Of a stretch of DNA of 33,653 bases, positions 22,454 through 29,793 are shown piece after piece. The position numbers and the translations under genes are program-made. The notes below the pieces were generated by a model, which did not search any database, was not told where the DNA came from, and was given only the letters and a program-made list of their open reading frames with translations. This DNA comes from Lentisphaerota bacterium (lineage in GTDB: Bacteria; Verrucomicrobiota; Lentisphaeria; Victivallales; Victivallaceae), in the NCBI GenBank assembly GCA_015061625.1, contig SUWG01000029.1, forward strand, positions 1 through 33,653. Reading direction: 5' to 3'. Each line of letters begins with the position of its first letter. The stretch's first letter is position 1.

Positions 22454-22906
22454 ATGAAATCAGTATTGAGTAAACGTTTTATGATGGGTTTGATGGCGGC
22501 AGTTTTTATTGTGGGCAGCATTTCCGTATACGGTTCGGAACCCGCTCCGGCGCAGGGAGAAAGAAGCAGACGCAGAAGTTCCCATGAGGTCATTCAGGAG
22601 GCCGCCGCTCTCGGTCTTAATGTGGTGGTGTGGAGAGATATGAGTCCGGCTTTGAGACTTGCGAGTGTAAAGAGTGAATTCAGGAAGATGACCAAAGTGG
22701 TTATTCCGGATGGAGTCAATATTATTATGACAATGGCGTTCAGCGGATGTACCGAATTGACGGAAGTGTTTGTGCCGGACAGTGTGACTGATATTTTGGG
22801 TGAACCGTTTGACGGGTGTACCAAATTAAGAAAATTGAGCATTCCCAGAGGTTGCAGAATCAATGAAAGAGCAGTACCGGCGGGATGCGAAATCATTCGC
22901 CGGTGA
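22454..22906 (+). CDS. Small secreted leucine-rich-repeat (LRR_5/BspA-like) protein
   Basis: A 150-residue exported protein. The N-terminus (KSVLSKRFMMGLMAAVFIVGSISVYGS) is a Sec signal peptide. After a basic stretch (GERSRRRSS) come two or three LRR_5-like repeats: VVIPDGVNIIMTMAFSGCTEL, then VFVPDSVTDILGEPFDGCTKL, then LSIPRGCRI, with the family's I-P-x-x-V and A/PF-x-GC-x-x-L pattern. BspA-like proteins are usually much longer, so this is a mini version or a truncated remnant. The start is ATG 22454, with GTG 22451 also possible; AAAGGAAAG lies upstream. The stop codon is followed within 26 bp by a palindrome, so the 3' end may have been trimmed by repeat insertion. Confidence 0.75.
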   Translation: MKSVLSKRFMMGLMAAVFIVGSISVYGSEPAPAQGERSRRRSSHEVIQEAAALGLNVVVWRDMSPALRLASVKSEFRKMTKVVIPDGVNIIMTMAFSGCTELTEVFVPDSVTDILGEPFDGCTKLRKLSIPRGCRINERAVPAGCEIIRR

Positions 22907-22931
22907 CCCCGGCACGGCCGGGTGCAAAGCG

Positions 22932-23059
22932 TTTTTGCTTTGCATTGCGGGCAATCTCTTGTCAAACTATCGGACACCGGCTCGGTCACATACATAGTAT
23001 GCTCCCTTGCCGTTGCCTCTGTTTGACTTCTTTCCTTGCCTCGCACTGCTTTGCAAAAA
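22932..23059 (+). repeat. Dispersed palindrome, copy 6 (complete)
   Basis: 128 bp. Outer arms are TTTTTGC...GCAAAAA. The inner stem is GTCAAAC/GTTTGAC, and the centre is CATAC-ATA-GTATG. Nearly the same as copy 3. It begins 26 bp after the LRR-gene stop. Confidence 0.9.
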
Positions 23060-23081
23060 GGCCGCTGTGTGTTTTGACTCT

Positions 23082-23455
23082 TGCGGGCTGTCGCCCTTTA
23101 CAGGGGCTGCGCCCCCGTACCCCATCGGATAGCAGTCTGCCGGGGATTTTGTTTGTTTCGGCTCAACGGTAACAAACAGTAACAAACAGTAACAAACAGT
23201 AACAAACGGTATGGCGGGGCATTCTCCCGGCTGGCGTTGCTCCGTACTTATCCGTACAACTCCGTACCCCTCCGTACCGGGCGAATGTCGAGCGTAAGCG
23301 AGGTGCGAGCCTGCACCGGTATTGTTGCCGTTAACAAACCGGTGGAGCGGTTATTGGCTTTTGTGCGTATTGTTGCCGTTTACCAACCGGCACAATGATT
23401 ACCGGCTCTTGTGCGTAGTGGGGAGGGACACGCTTCGCCTTTCCCTCCCCCCGGC
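23082..23455 (+). repeat. Composite repeat: GC block, 10-bp tandem (4 units), TCCGTAC cluster
   Basis: 23082-23128 is a C-rich CCCCCGTACCCC block. 23129-23166 shares ATAGCAGTCTGCCGGGGATTTTG with the inverted block near 20420-20460. 23168-23207 has four 10-bp units (GGTAACAAAC then three AGTAACAAAC). 23220-23340 is a TCCGTAC-cluster copy, followed by two GTATTGTTGCCG segments and GGGGAGGGACACGCTTCG. Confidence 0.8.
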
Positions 23456-23642
23456 ACGGCCGGGTGCGAAGTGTCGCATATGCCTTGTCAGGCATATTTG
23501 ATCGACGCTTTTTTCAAAAAAGCTTGGCAAAAATCCCGTTTGCAAACACGGTGTCAGTTAAAGTATTTCATTATTACATAAGTTGCGGGGAAACGGCTAT
23601 TGCTCGCCCGCTTGCTCATCCTTGCAACAATTGTTGCGGCGG
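23456..23642. other. Unassigned island segment with small hairpins
   Basis: Non-coding in appearance. Contains ATGCCT-TGTC-AGGCAT (near 23480) and the perfect stem GCTTTTTT-C-AAAAAAGC (near 23508-23525). 23597-23642 resembles 20065-20103 upstream of palindrome copy 5. Confidence 0.45.
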
Positions 23643-23770
23643 CTTTTACTTTACCTTGTTGGCAATCTCCTGCCAAGTCAGCGGTCGTCAACTCGGTCGA
23701 GTACGGTCGTACACTCCCTCGTTGCCGCCTTGACTTGGCTTCGACCTTGCCTCACAATGCAAAGTAAAAG
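23643..23770 (+). repeat. Dispersed palindrome, copy 7 (complete)
   Basis: 128 bp. Outer arms are CTTTTACTTT/AAAGTAAAAG. The inner stem is a perfect GCCAAGTCA/TGACTTGGC (copy 5 has one mismatch here), and the centre is GTAC-GGTC-GTAC. The shared flank continues to about 23811. Confidence 0.92.
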
Positions 23771-23871
23771 TGCATTCGACTGCGGTCTGCGCGTTTTCCC
23801 GTGAAAAATACAACGTTTATATTTATGACAGGAGGGGGGATCAAGGAATTTAAAAATATTTCTCACTCAAC

Positions 23872-23900
23872 TTGAAAATTGCAAGAAGATGTTGTATTGT
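23872..23900 (+). promoter_or_regulatory. Promoter of the zinc-ribbon membrane protein gene
   Basis: TTGAAA (23872-23877), 17 bp, TATTGT (23895-23900). It lies just beyond the repeat island, so the island does not separate the promoter from its gene. Confidence 0.6.
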
Positions 23901-23953
23901 AATAAAAAACTTCAGGAAATCTCAAAAAAAAGTGCCGGAAAAAGGAGAAAATT

Positions 23954-25225
23954 ATGTTTGAATTTAATTGTCCGAAGTGCGGTATGACTTTGGAAGCTGA
24001 GGATTCATGGCGGGGGATGGAAGTTAATTGCCCGAATTGCGATGCTGATCTGGTCGTTCCGGAAGCACCGTCTGTTTCCACGGCAGGTACGCAGAAGAAA
24101 AAGTGGCTTATTCCGGCTGTGATCGGTGCAGTGGTATTGGCCGGCGGAGCGGCCGTTGCGATTCTGCTTGCTTCCGGATCTGCTGATGCTCCGGCAGAGG
24201 CAGGCAGCCCGGTCGCTGCTATTGAAAGCAGTGAACCGGCGAAAGAAGATATTTCGCCTGATGTCCGGGTACGCGAGTTGTTCCGTTCGGAAAATCCGGA
24301 TATCAAAGAACTTGCTGATTTGATTGCCCAAACGGCAGATCCGATGGTGTATGAAAGTGCTTTTTTGCGTGTTTTTGATGATGCGTTGAATAGAACAACT
24401 GATTTGACTGCCAAATATCAGATATTTGAAGCGGCAGGTGCTTTGGAATGGGGAAAATTGAATGAACGCTGGCAGCGTTATACCGACAATCTCCGTTCTG
24501 ATCTGGATAACGCGGTGCAGTCGCTGGTGATCGAAGATATCCGGGCGTTGCGTCCGTTGATGGAAAAGGCTCTGCCGAATGACCCGCTGATCGCAGAAGC
24601 GGCTGCCGCAGAAAGATTTCACAATTTGTTGAACCGCCGGGATATTGCCGGATTGCGCAGTTTCGCTGAAGAGTGTACTTTTCCGAGAATCAAAACCCGT
24701 GCTGAAAATGAATTGCGGAATATGAGCCGCATACAGACGGGAAGGTTGTTTCAGAATGCCCAGCGGGAATTGAGCCGGGGTAATCTGGCAGGTGCGGAAA
24801 GCATTCTGGCCGAGTTGCAGGCGATCGATCCGGATGATGAGCGGGTGCGTGCTTTGCAGGGAATGATCCGGAATGCCAGAGATAATGCCGGCAACCGCCC
24901 CCGTCGTCAGGCTCCGCCAAGCGGCAATGTACCTTTGGAAAGCCGCGTGGTACGGGCGTGTCATCAGGGCTTGACCGTCGAAGTTGCCAATTTGATGAGA
25001 TCCGGAGCTGATTTACATAAGACGGTCCGGGTCGGCCGGGGCGACAGTCAGCGGACAATGACCTTTTTTATGATGTTGTTGGAAAGAGCTTCCGGACGCG
25101 GTCCGATGGCGGAAAATGTCAAACGCTGCCTGGGGGTGATCCTGCAAAACGGCTTTGTTCCCAATGAAGAGGAAAAAGCCTATATCCGTGAGCATTTGCC
25201 GGAATTGGAAGATTTGATAAAGTAA
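23954..25225 (+). CDS. Zinc-ribbon, single-pass membrane protein of unknown function
   Basis: A 423-residue protein not assignable to a named family. Residues 1-35 form a zinc ribbon (C6-x2-C9 ... C26-x2-C29). Residues 51-73 form one transmembrane helix (WLIPAVIGAVVLAGGAAVAILLA). A low-complexity Ala/Pro/Glu linker (75-98) leads to a mainly alpha-helical region (about 100-310) with TPR-like helices (LFQNAQRELSRGNLAGAESILAEL). A basic spacer near 315-325 precedes a C-terminal ankyrin-like segment (ACHQGLTVEVANLMRSGADLH). The N-terminal ribbon faces the cytoplasm if the positive-inside rule holds (KKK before the helix), placing the helical part outside. AGGAG precedes the ATG. It is monocistronic, with promoter and terminator. 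Confidence 0.72.
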   Translation: MFEFNCPKCGMTLEAEDSWRGMEVNCPNCDADLVVPEAPSVSTAGTQKKKWLIPAVIGAVVLAGGAAVAILLASGSADAPAEAGSPVAAIESSEPAKEDISPDVRVRELFRSENPDIKELADLIAQTADPMVYESAFLRVFDDALNRTTDLTAKYQIFEAAGALEWGKLNERWQRYTDNLRSDLDNAVQSLVIEDIRALRPLMEKALPNDPLIAEAAAAERFHNLLNRRDIAGLRSFAEECTFPRIKTRAENELRNMSRIQTGRLFQNAQRELSRGNLAGAESILAELQAIDPDDERVRALQGMIRNARDNAGNRPRRQAPPSGNVPLESRVVRACHQGLTVEVANLMRSGADLHKTVRVGRGDSQRTMTFFMMLLERASGRGPMAENVKRCLGVILQNGFVPNEEEKAYIREHLPELEDLIK

Positions 25226-25246
25226 TTTTTCTCTGACGCAAGTTGA

Positions 25247-25296
25247 GGAACTGCAACAGACCTTGAAAAAGATCAGTTGCAGTTCCTTGATTTTTT
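25247..25296 (+). terminator. Rho-independent terminator of the zinc-ribbon gene
   Basis: Perfect 11-bp stem GGAACTGCAAC (25247-25257) / GTTGCAGTTCC (25276-25286), then TTGATTTTTT. It lies immediately before the convergent aminopeptidase stop. Confidence 0.9.
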
Positions 25297-25297
25297 G

Positions 25298-26521
25298 TTA
25301 AAAACACCATGAACCATTGCGGAATACGGGGATTTTTTCGCCGGAAGCGGTGATGCCGTCGATGTCGAGGGAGTCACAACCGACCATGAAATCCACATGG
25401 ATCATGCTGTCGTTGAGTCCCATGGCGGTAAGTTCATCTTTGGTGTAGTTGGCGAAATCTTTGATACAGCAGTCGAAACCCCGGCCGACGGCGAAGTGAC
25501 ATGAAGCGTTTTCATCGTAGAGGGTGTTCCAGAAAAGGATTCCGGATTGATTGATGGGGGAATCGGTGGCGATGAGGGCGCATTCGCCGAGGTAGGCGGC
25601 ACCTTCATCCATAGCGATCATTTTTTCGAGGACGGCTTGATTTTTTTCAGCGTGTACTTCGACGACTTTGCCGTTTTCAAATCGCATGGAAAAGTTTTCG
25701 ATCAGCGAACCTTGATAGGAGAGCGGTTTGGTTGCCACGAGCGTACCTTCGGCGGCACCGCGCATGGGCGAGGTGAAAATTTCTTCGCTGGGGATGTTGG
25801 GGTTGAATTTTCTGCCGGAGAGGTCAGTTTCCTGCGCACCGGCGAAAATGGCTTGCGGCATGAGTCCGACTTTGAAATTTGTGCCGTTGTCAGCGCGGTA
25901 TTCCAAGGCGGTGAAGTGGTAGTTATTGAGGGCGGCACTGCGGCGGGCGATTGCGGCGTTGTGGGCATTCCAGTTGGCGATAGCGTCGCCGTTGGCACGG
26001 GAGGCGGTGAGGATGGCATCCCAGAGTTTTTCGACGGCTTCAGCGGCGGGGATACCGGGGAAAACTTTTTGCGCCCATGCTTTGCCCGGCACGCCGGCGA
26101 TGCACCATTGGTGGCGGTTTTCCATGGCATCACGGAAAGGTTTGATGACGGGGAATTTTGCCATTTGCGCTCTGGCGCGTTTGGCCGGATCGGTACCATC
26201 CATCCCGTCGGGGTCATCGGAATCGAGCCACAATCTGGCGGGGAGTTTTTCAGATTGCCAGCGCAATTTTTCGATTTCCCATGCTTCAAAATTGCTCATA
26301 CGTTCTTCGGTTTGATAGATAGCGTGGAGTTTTTCAAAGGGCATATCGACCCAGTTGAACCAGACTTTGCCGGCGCCGCGCTGATAACATTTTTCGGTGA
26401 CGAGCCGGACGAAATCGAGTTGGTCAAATCCGGCGGTGATGACGACATCCTGACCGGGATCGGGATTGATCCCGGTATTGACGATCAGATCGGCGTAGGC
26501 TTCGAGGCGTTTACTTTCCAT
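25298..26521 (-). CDS. Aminopeptidase, M29 family (AmpS/aminopeptidase T type)
   Basis: A 407-residue metallo-aminopeptidase releasing N-terminal residues from peptides, probably cytoplasmic (no signal). Conserved M29 blocks are visible: DPGQDVVITAG near the N-terminus, NPNIPSEEIFTSP, EKMIAMDEGAAYLGECAL, NTLYDENASCHFAVG and MIHVDFMVGC, carrying the glutamate, histidine, tyrosine and aspartate metal and active-site residues. Length is normal. The ATG at 26521 follows a U-run and a large hairpin that includes the AAGGA ribosome-binding site, suggesting controlled translation or termination. It lies downstream of the 674-residue protein gene on the same strand. Confidence 0.9.
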   Translation of the reverse strand: MESKRLEAYADLIVNTGINPDPGQDVVITAGFDQLDFVRLVTEKCYQRGAGKVWFNWVDMPFEKLHAIYQTEERMSNFEAWEIEKLRWQSEKLPARLWLDSDDPDGMDGTDPAKRARAQMAKFPVIKPFRDAMENRHQWCIAGVPGKAWAQKVFPGIPAAEAVEKLWDAILTASRANGDAIANWNAHNAAIARRSAALNNYHFTALEYRADNGTNFKVGLMPQAIFAGAQETDLSGRKFNPNIPSEEIFTSPMRGAAEGTLVATKPLSYQGSLIENFSMRFENGKVVEVHAEKNQAVLEKMIAMDEGAAYLGECALIATDSPINQSGILFWNTLYDENASCHFAVGRGFDCCIKDFANYTKDELTAMGLNDSMIHVDFMVGCDSLDIDGITASGEKIPVFRNGSWCF

Positions 26522-26580
26522 AAAAAGATCCTTTGTGAGTTATGAATATGTTTTCTTTACAACATAACGCACAAAGGATC
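26522..26580 (-). promoter_or_regulatory. Large hairpin with U-run that covers the ribosome-binding site of the aminopeptidase gene
   Basis: Arms 26564-26580 and 26527-26543 pair over 17 positions with one mismatch (GATCCTTTGTG and GTTAT blocks), with a 20-nt loop. On the minus strand the stem is followed by TTTTT and then ATG. The AAGGA Shine-Dalgarno lies in the 3' arm, 7 nt from the ATG. It can work as the terminator of the upstream gene, as a sequestering hairpin, or both. Confidence 0.8.
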
Positions 26581-26598
26581 AAAAATCAAATCGAAATT

Positions 26599-28623
26599 TT
26601 ATTTTGCCGCTTTGAAAAGGGCGAATTGCATGGGTGCAAGGTTGACTTTTGCGGAATAGAGCAGTGCGCCGGAACCATCCGGATCGGGGATGGGGGCGGT
26701 GTTAATGACCGGGCTTTCGCCATCGGCAGTAACTTGGATAAGTCCGCGGGCGAATTCACTTCCGGCGGCCAGAGGCAATTCATCGAGGCAGTCGGTGGAG
26801 CAGTTGATGATACCGGCATACAATTCCCCGTCGGCACCGTAATTGAGCAAGAGCCAGACATAGGGTGCGGCTTCGGTGACCGCCAGCGGCAGCGGGCGGC
26901 GGGCAATGTAACTGAAAAGTTTCCGGAATTGCCGGGTGCGGTCAAAAGAACAGAGGAACCGGCGGCAGACATCACCGAGCGAGGGGATGACGGCAAATCT
27001 TTCCCCGGCTTCATTTTCCCTGACGAGCAGACCGGGGGCGATTTTCTGTTGCAGATAGTTGTAGATATCCGACCATGATTCAGCGCGCGAATCGCTTTCC
27101 AGACGGTGAAATGAACTGCGTGATTCATAGTAGAAAAATTGTAACGGGTGGCAACTGCCGGAAGCATCGAATTCCGGGCCGAAGCCGAAGGTGAATTTTT
27201 CCATACCGATATCATCGGTGGCAAGTTTGGAGCCGCATTTGATGCCGATGCGTTCCCCGAAACCGAGGTCATGCAGGGCGTTGAGTGCGGGGATATCCAT
27301 CAATGCGCCTTTTTTCAGTATGCGGTCGATTTCGTTGCGGGACATGGAGCGCAGATCATCGCCGGTGAGAACTTGAAATGGAGAATCTGTGCGGGTCCCC
27401 AGCGGCAGACCGCAGTTGGGCAGAGCCAGAGCCAGTTCCCGGTCGGTGTAGAAGTTTGCTTGAGTGGCGTGGCGGTAGCGGAGAATATTTTTTCCGACGG
27501 TGGTATTCACCCCGGCAGTGCGGGAATTTTCCGGGATCAATGCGGCAACTTTATTGAAAAATTTATTGTAAGAACTGAATGCCTTGATCAACTTATCCGA
27601 TTCGTTCAGGCTGTGACCGAGAGTGTCGAAAAAGGTGAAAGCCTGACTGGGGAAGCCTTGCATGAGCAATGCGAATGCGTGAGCGGCGGTCATGGCGGCG
27701 GATTTGGCGGCAGTGCCGTAGGGGGTGGATTCGACTTCGGCGAAGTATTCGACATTATCCGGCAAACTGGCGCGCATGAGCGATGGGTTGAATACCAGCG
27801 CGGGGAATTCGTGGATCATGACTTCCCCGTAGAGTGAAACTTGCGGGCGCAACAGCGGGCGGTCACTGCCCGCCAGAGCCAGCAGGACTTTTTCCAGATC
27901 GACGCCCATGGTGGCGTGCGGCAGAACGGCACTCATCAAGCCGATGCGGGTTTCCGGAGAAACGGCTTTGACTGCCGAATGGATCTGTTTGGCCAGCGAA
28001 ACAAAACCGTCGGTGGTAACGTCGAAATAGTATTGTTTCAGCGGTGAATCGGGTTGATTGAATATGGCATCGGCAACTTCGTCGATGGTGACGGTTTTTC
28101 CGGCGAGTCGGCTGATTTGTTTGAGATGTTTGGGGCAGAAACAACTTATGCCGCCTTTCATCATGGTGCGGAAATCGTCATCGACGAAAAGGTATTCGGG
28201 TTTGAGTGAAGCAAAGATGGAGTATGATTCTCGGACCCATTGCTGTAAATTCTCATCGATGGGGCAGGCGCCGTCACCGCCGGTACCGCGGATGGTTATG
28301 CGTTCCTGAAAGGGGAATTTTGCCCGGTATTCCGGAGTATCGGGAAAATATTGATGGCCGAGGGTCTGTATGACATTGAGGGTGACTTTCAGACCGGCGG
28401 ATCGCAGAGTGTCGATTGCGGGCTTGAGGATGGTTTCGGTACGTTCACGCAACTCATCGGGGGTGAAAAAGCAGGGGAGGTTGTCGAATAATCCGGTAAA
28501 GAGCATCACTTCATGGCAGTTGGTTTTGCGGCAGTAGTCTATTGCTTCGGCGACCCGGCGTTTTTCGCAATTCAAGGGCAGAAACAGACGCAATATCTGA
28601 CGGTAGGCGTTGAATTCCGGCAT
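26599..28623 (-). CDS. Large putative TIM-barrel glycoside-hydrolase-like protein
   Basis: A 674-residue soluble protein without signal peptide that I cannot place in a named family. The N-terminal half looks like a (beta/alpha)8 barrel: NCHEVMLFTG, LKVTLNVIQTLGHQYFP, PEYLFVDDDFR (a possible acidic active-site strand), TRIGLMSAV, and VEYFAEVESTPYG with E-x-E near a strand end. The segment AHAFALLMQGFPSQAFTFFDTLG, followed by a helical region, recalls GH42-like enzymes, and the C-terminal part has beta-rich character. A glycosidase role fits the GH38 and GH78 genes nearby and the LacI-like operator over its promoter, but this is inference. AGGAG precedes the ATG at 28623. The aminopeptidase gene follows after a hairpin. 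Confidence 0.6.
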   Translation of the reverse strand: MPEFNAYRQILRLFLPLNCEKRRVAEAIDYCRKTNCHEVMLFTGLFDNLPCFFTPDELRERTETILKPAIDTLRSAGLKVTLNVIQTLGHQYFPDTPEYRAKFPFQERITIRGTGGDGACPIDENLQQWVRESYSIFASLKPEYLFVDDDFRTMMKGGISCFCPKHLKQISRLAGKTVTIDEVADAIFNQPDSPLKQYYFDVTTDGFVSLAKQIHSAVKAVSPETRIGLMSAVLPHATMGVDLEKVLLALAGSDRPLLRPQVSLYGEVMIHEFPALVFNPSLMRASLPDNVEYFAEVESTPYGTAAKSAAMTAAHAFALLMQGFPSQAFTFFDTLGHSLNESDKLIKAFSSYNKFFNKVAALIPENSRTAGVNTTVGKNILRYRHATQANFYTDRELALALPNCGLPLGTRTDSPFQVLTGDDLRSMSRNEIDRILKKGALMDIPALNALHDLGFGERIGIKCGSKLATDDIGMEKFTFGFGPEFDASGSCHPLQFFYYESRSSFHRLESDSRAESWSDIYNYLQQKIAPGLLVRENEAGERFAVIPSLGDVCRRFLCSFDRTRQFRKLFSYIARRPLPLAVTEAAPYVWLLLNYGADGELYAGIINCSTDCLDELPLAAGSEFARGLIQVTADGESPVINTAPIPDPDGSGALLYSAKVNLAPMQFALFKAAK

Positions 28624-28649
28624 GGGGAATCTCCTGTTTTTTGTTTTTT

Positions 28650-28663
28650 GTGAAACGATTCAC
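28650..28663. promoter_or_regulatory. LacI-like operator (GTGAAACGATTCAC)
   Basis: A 14-bp inverted repeat with 5-bp arms GTGAA/TTCAC around an ACGA centre, close to CG-centred LacI-family operators. It lies about 10 bp downstream of the predicted start of transcription of the 674-residue protein gene, a position suited to repression. Confidence 0.5.
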
Positions 28664-28679
28664 TTTGCTATTGCTGACT

Positions 28680-28708
28680 AATATAATCCGGAGGGGTTGC
28701 TTTTGCAA
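28680..28708 (-). promoter_or_regulatory. Promoter of the 674-residue protein gene
   Basis: Minus strand TTGCAA (28703-28708), 17 bp, TATATT (28680-28685), followed by the LacI-like operator and an AGGAG ribosome-binding site. Confidence 0.65.
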
Positions 28709-28792
28709 GTTCATGATTTGCAAAAAAAGATGAAAAATTGCGGATTTTTACCTTTTTTTTGATAAAAAGTGGGATCAGGTCAGTAGAGTTAC

Positions 28793-28821
28793 TTGCCAAA
28801 ACAGATAAACCGTTGTATAGT
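28793..28821 (+). promoter_or_regulatory. Promoter of the EIIA-CBS/transporter operon
   Basis: TTGCCA (28793-28798), 17 bp, TATAGT (28816-28821). A GCAGGAGGG ribosome-binding site at about 28854-28862 selects the ATG at 28870. Confidence 0.6.
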
Positions 28822-28869
28822 AAATATAATATTTTCATTTGGTTACAAATAATGCAGGAGGGATATCCG

Positions 28870-29787
28870 ATGAAAAATCAACGACGGTGTTTCTGCAATT
28901 TTCTTCATATAAACAATATTATTTGTCAGGTGCATGAGGAAGACGGCAAGACAGTTTTGAACAAGATGATCGAATTGCTCAAGCGGCATTATCCGGAATT
29001 GGATGCCGATTATGCCAGAAGTGAGATCGAGAGCCGGGAAGCGTTGTTCCCCACGATGATCGCACCGGGATTGGCGATCCCGCACGCCCGTATACCTCAT
29101 CTGCCGGAAGCGTTGACGGCGATCGCCTGTATTCCGGAAGGTTGTGATTTCGGCGGCACCAGCAAGGCGAAAGTGATGATTTTGCTGCTTACGCCGGTGG
29201 ATGATCCGAATTTGCACATCCAGCTGCTTTCTGCGCTGGCGTCTGAATTTGAAGATCCGGCAGTGGTTGAAAAGATGTCGCAGATGAGTGTGCCGCAGGA
29301 TATCCTCAATCACTTTTCCTGCGGTTTGGCGGCGATCCCGGATTATTTGAAAGCGGTCGATTTGATGGAAGAATTTCCGGAAATGCTTCAGGAAACCGAT
29401 TCGATTTTGGATGCGGTGAAAAAGTTTGCCGTCACCCGCACAGAGGAATTGCCGGTGATCGACAATACCGGAGACTTGCGGGGCATTCTGTCGCTGACCG
29501 ATTTGTTGAGATACAGTTTGCCGGAGCATCTGCTCTGGTTGCAGGATCTTTCACCGATCTATCAGTTGCAGCCGTTTTCCGATATGTTGAAGACCGCCGA
29601 TGAGACCAAGGTGGCGGATATCATGCGCGAGGAATTCGTCCGGGCATCGGTCAATGATCCGGCGGTGGTGCTGGCCAAGATCTTTCTTACCGGCAGTTTG
29701 TCGCAGTTGATAATCGTGGATGAGGCCGGAAAACCTGCCGGCGTGGTGACATTGAAGAATTTTTCAGCAAAACTTTTCTGGGATTGA
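28870..29787 (+). CDS. PTS EIIA type-2 domain fused to a CBS pair
   Basis: A 305-residue cytoplasmic regulatory protein. Residues about 15-155 form an EIIA of the fructose/mannitol/Ntr class, with the phospho-acceptor histidine H72 in PGLAIPHARIPHL. Residues about 170-300 hold two CBS motifs (ELPVIDNTGDLRGILSLTDLL; LIIVDEAGKPAGVVTLKNF) that usually bind adenine nucleotides. No EIIB or EIIC is present, so it is a sensor or regulator rather than a sugar permease part. It ends 6 bp before a transporter gene and probably controls that transporter by phosphorylation and energy state (inference). The ATG at 28870 follows AGGAGGG; the longer in-frame start at 28738 lies upstream of the promoter and is rejected. 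Confidence 0.85.
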   Translation: MKNQRRCFCNFLHINNIICQVHEEDGKTVLNKMIELLKRHYPELDADYARSEIESREALFPTMIAPGLAIPHARIPHLPEALTAIACIPEGCDFGGTSKAKVMILLLTPVDDPNLHIQLLSALASEFEDPAVVEKMSQMSVPQDILNHFSCGLAAIPDYLKAVDLMEEFPEMLQETDSILDAVKKFAVTRTEELPVIDNTGDLRGILSLTDLLRYSLPEHLLWLQDLSPIYQLQPFSDMLKTADETKVADIMREEFVRASVNDPAVVLAKIFLTGSLSQLIIVDEAGKPAGVVTLKNFSAKLFWD

Positions 29788-29793
29788 TCTATT

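Noticed and set aside
22594..23046. Minus-strand frame over the LRR gene and palindrome copy 6
   Set aside because: It lies opposite a real gene and a palindrome; the peptide similarity to 6416-6718 comes only from the repeat.
23456..23811. Retron or other reverse-transcriptase-linked element behind the palindromes
   Set aside because: No reverse transcriptase or associated gene is present in the window; only the structured repeats are seen.
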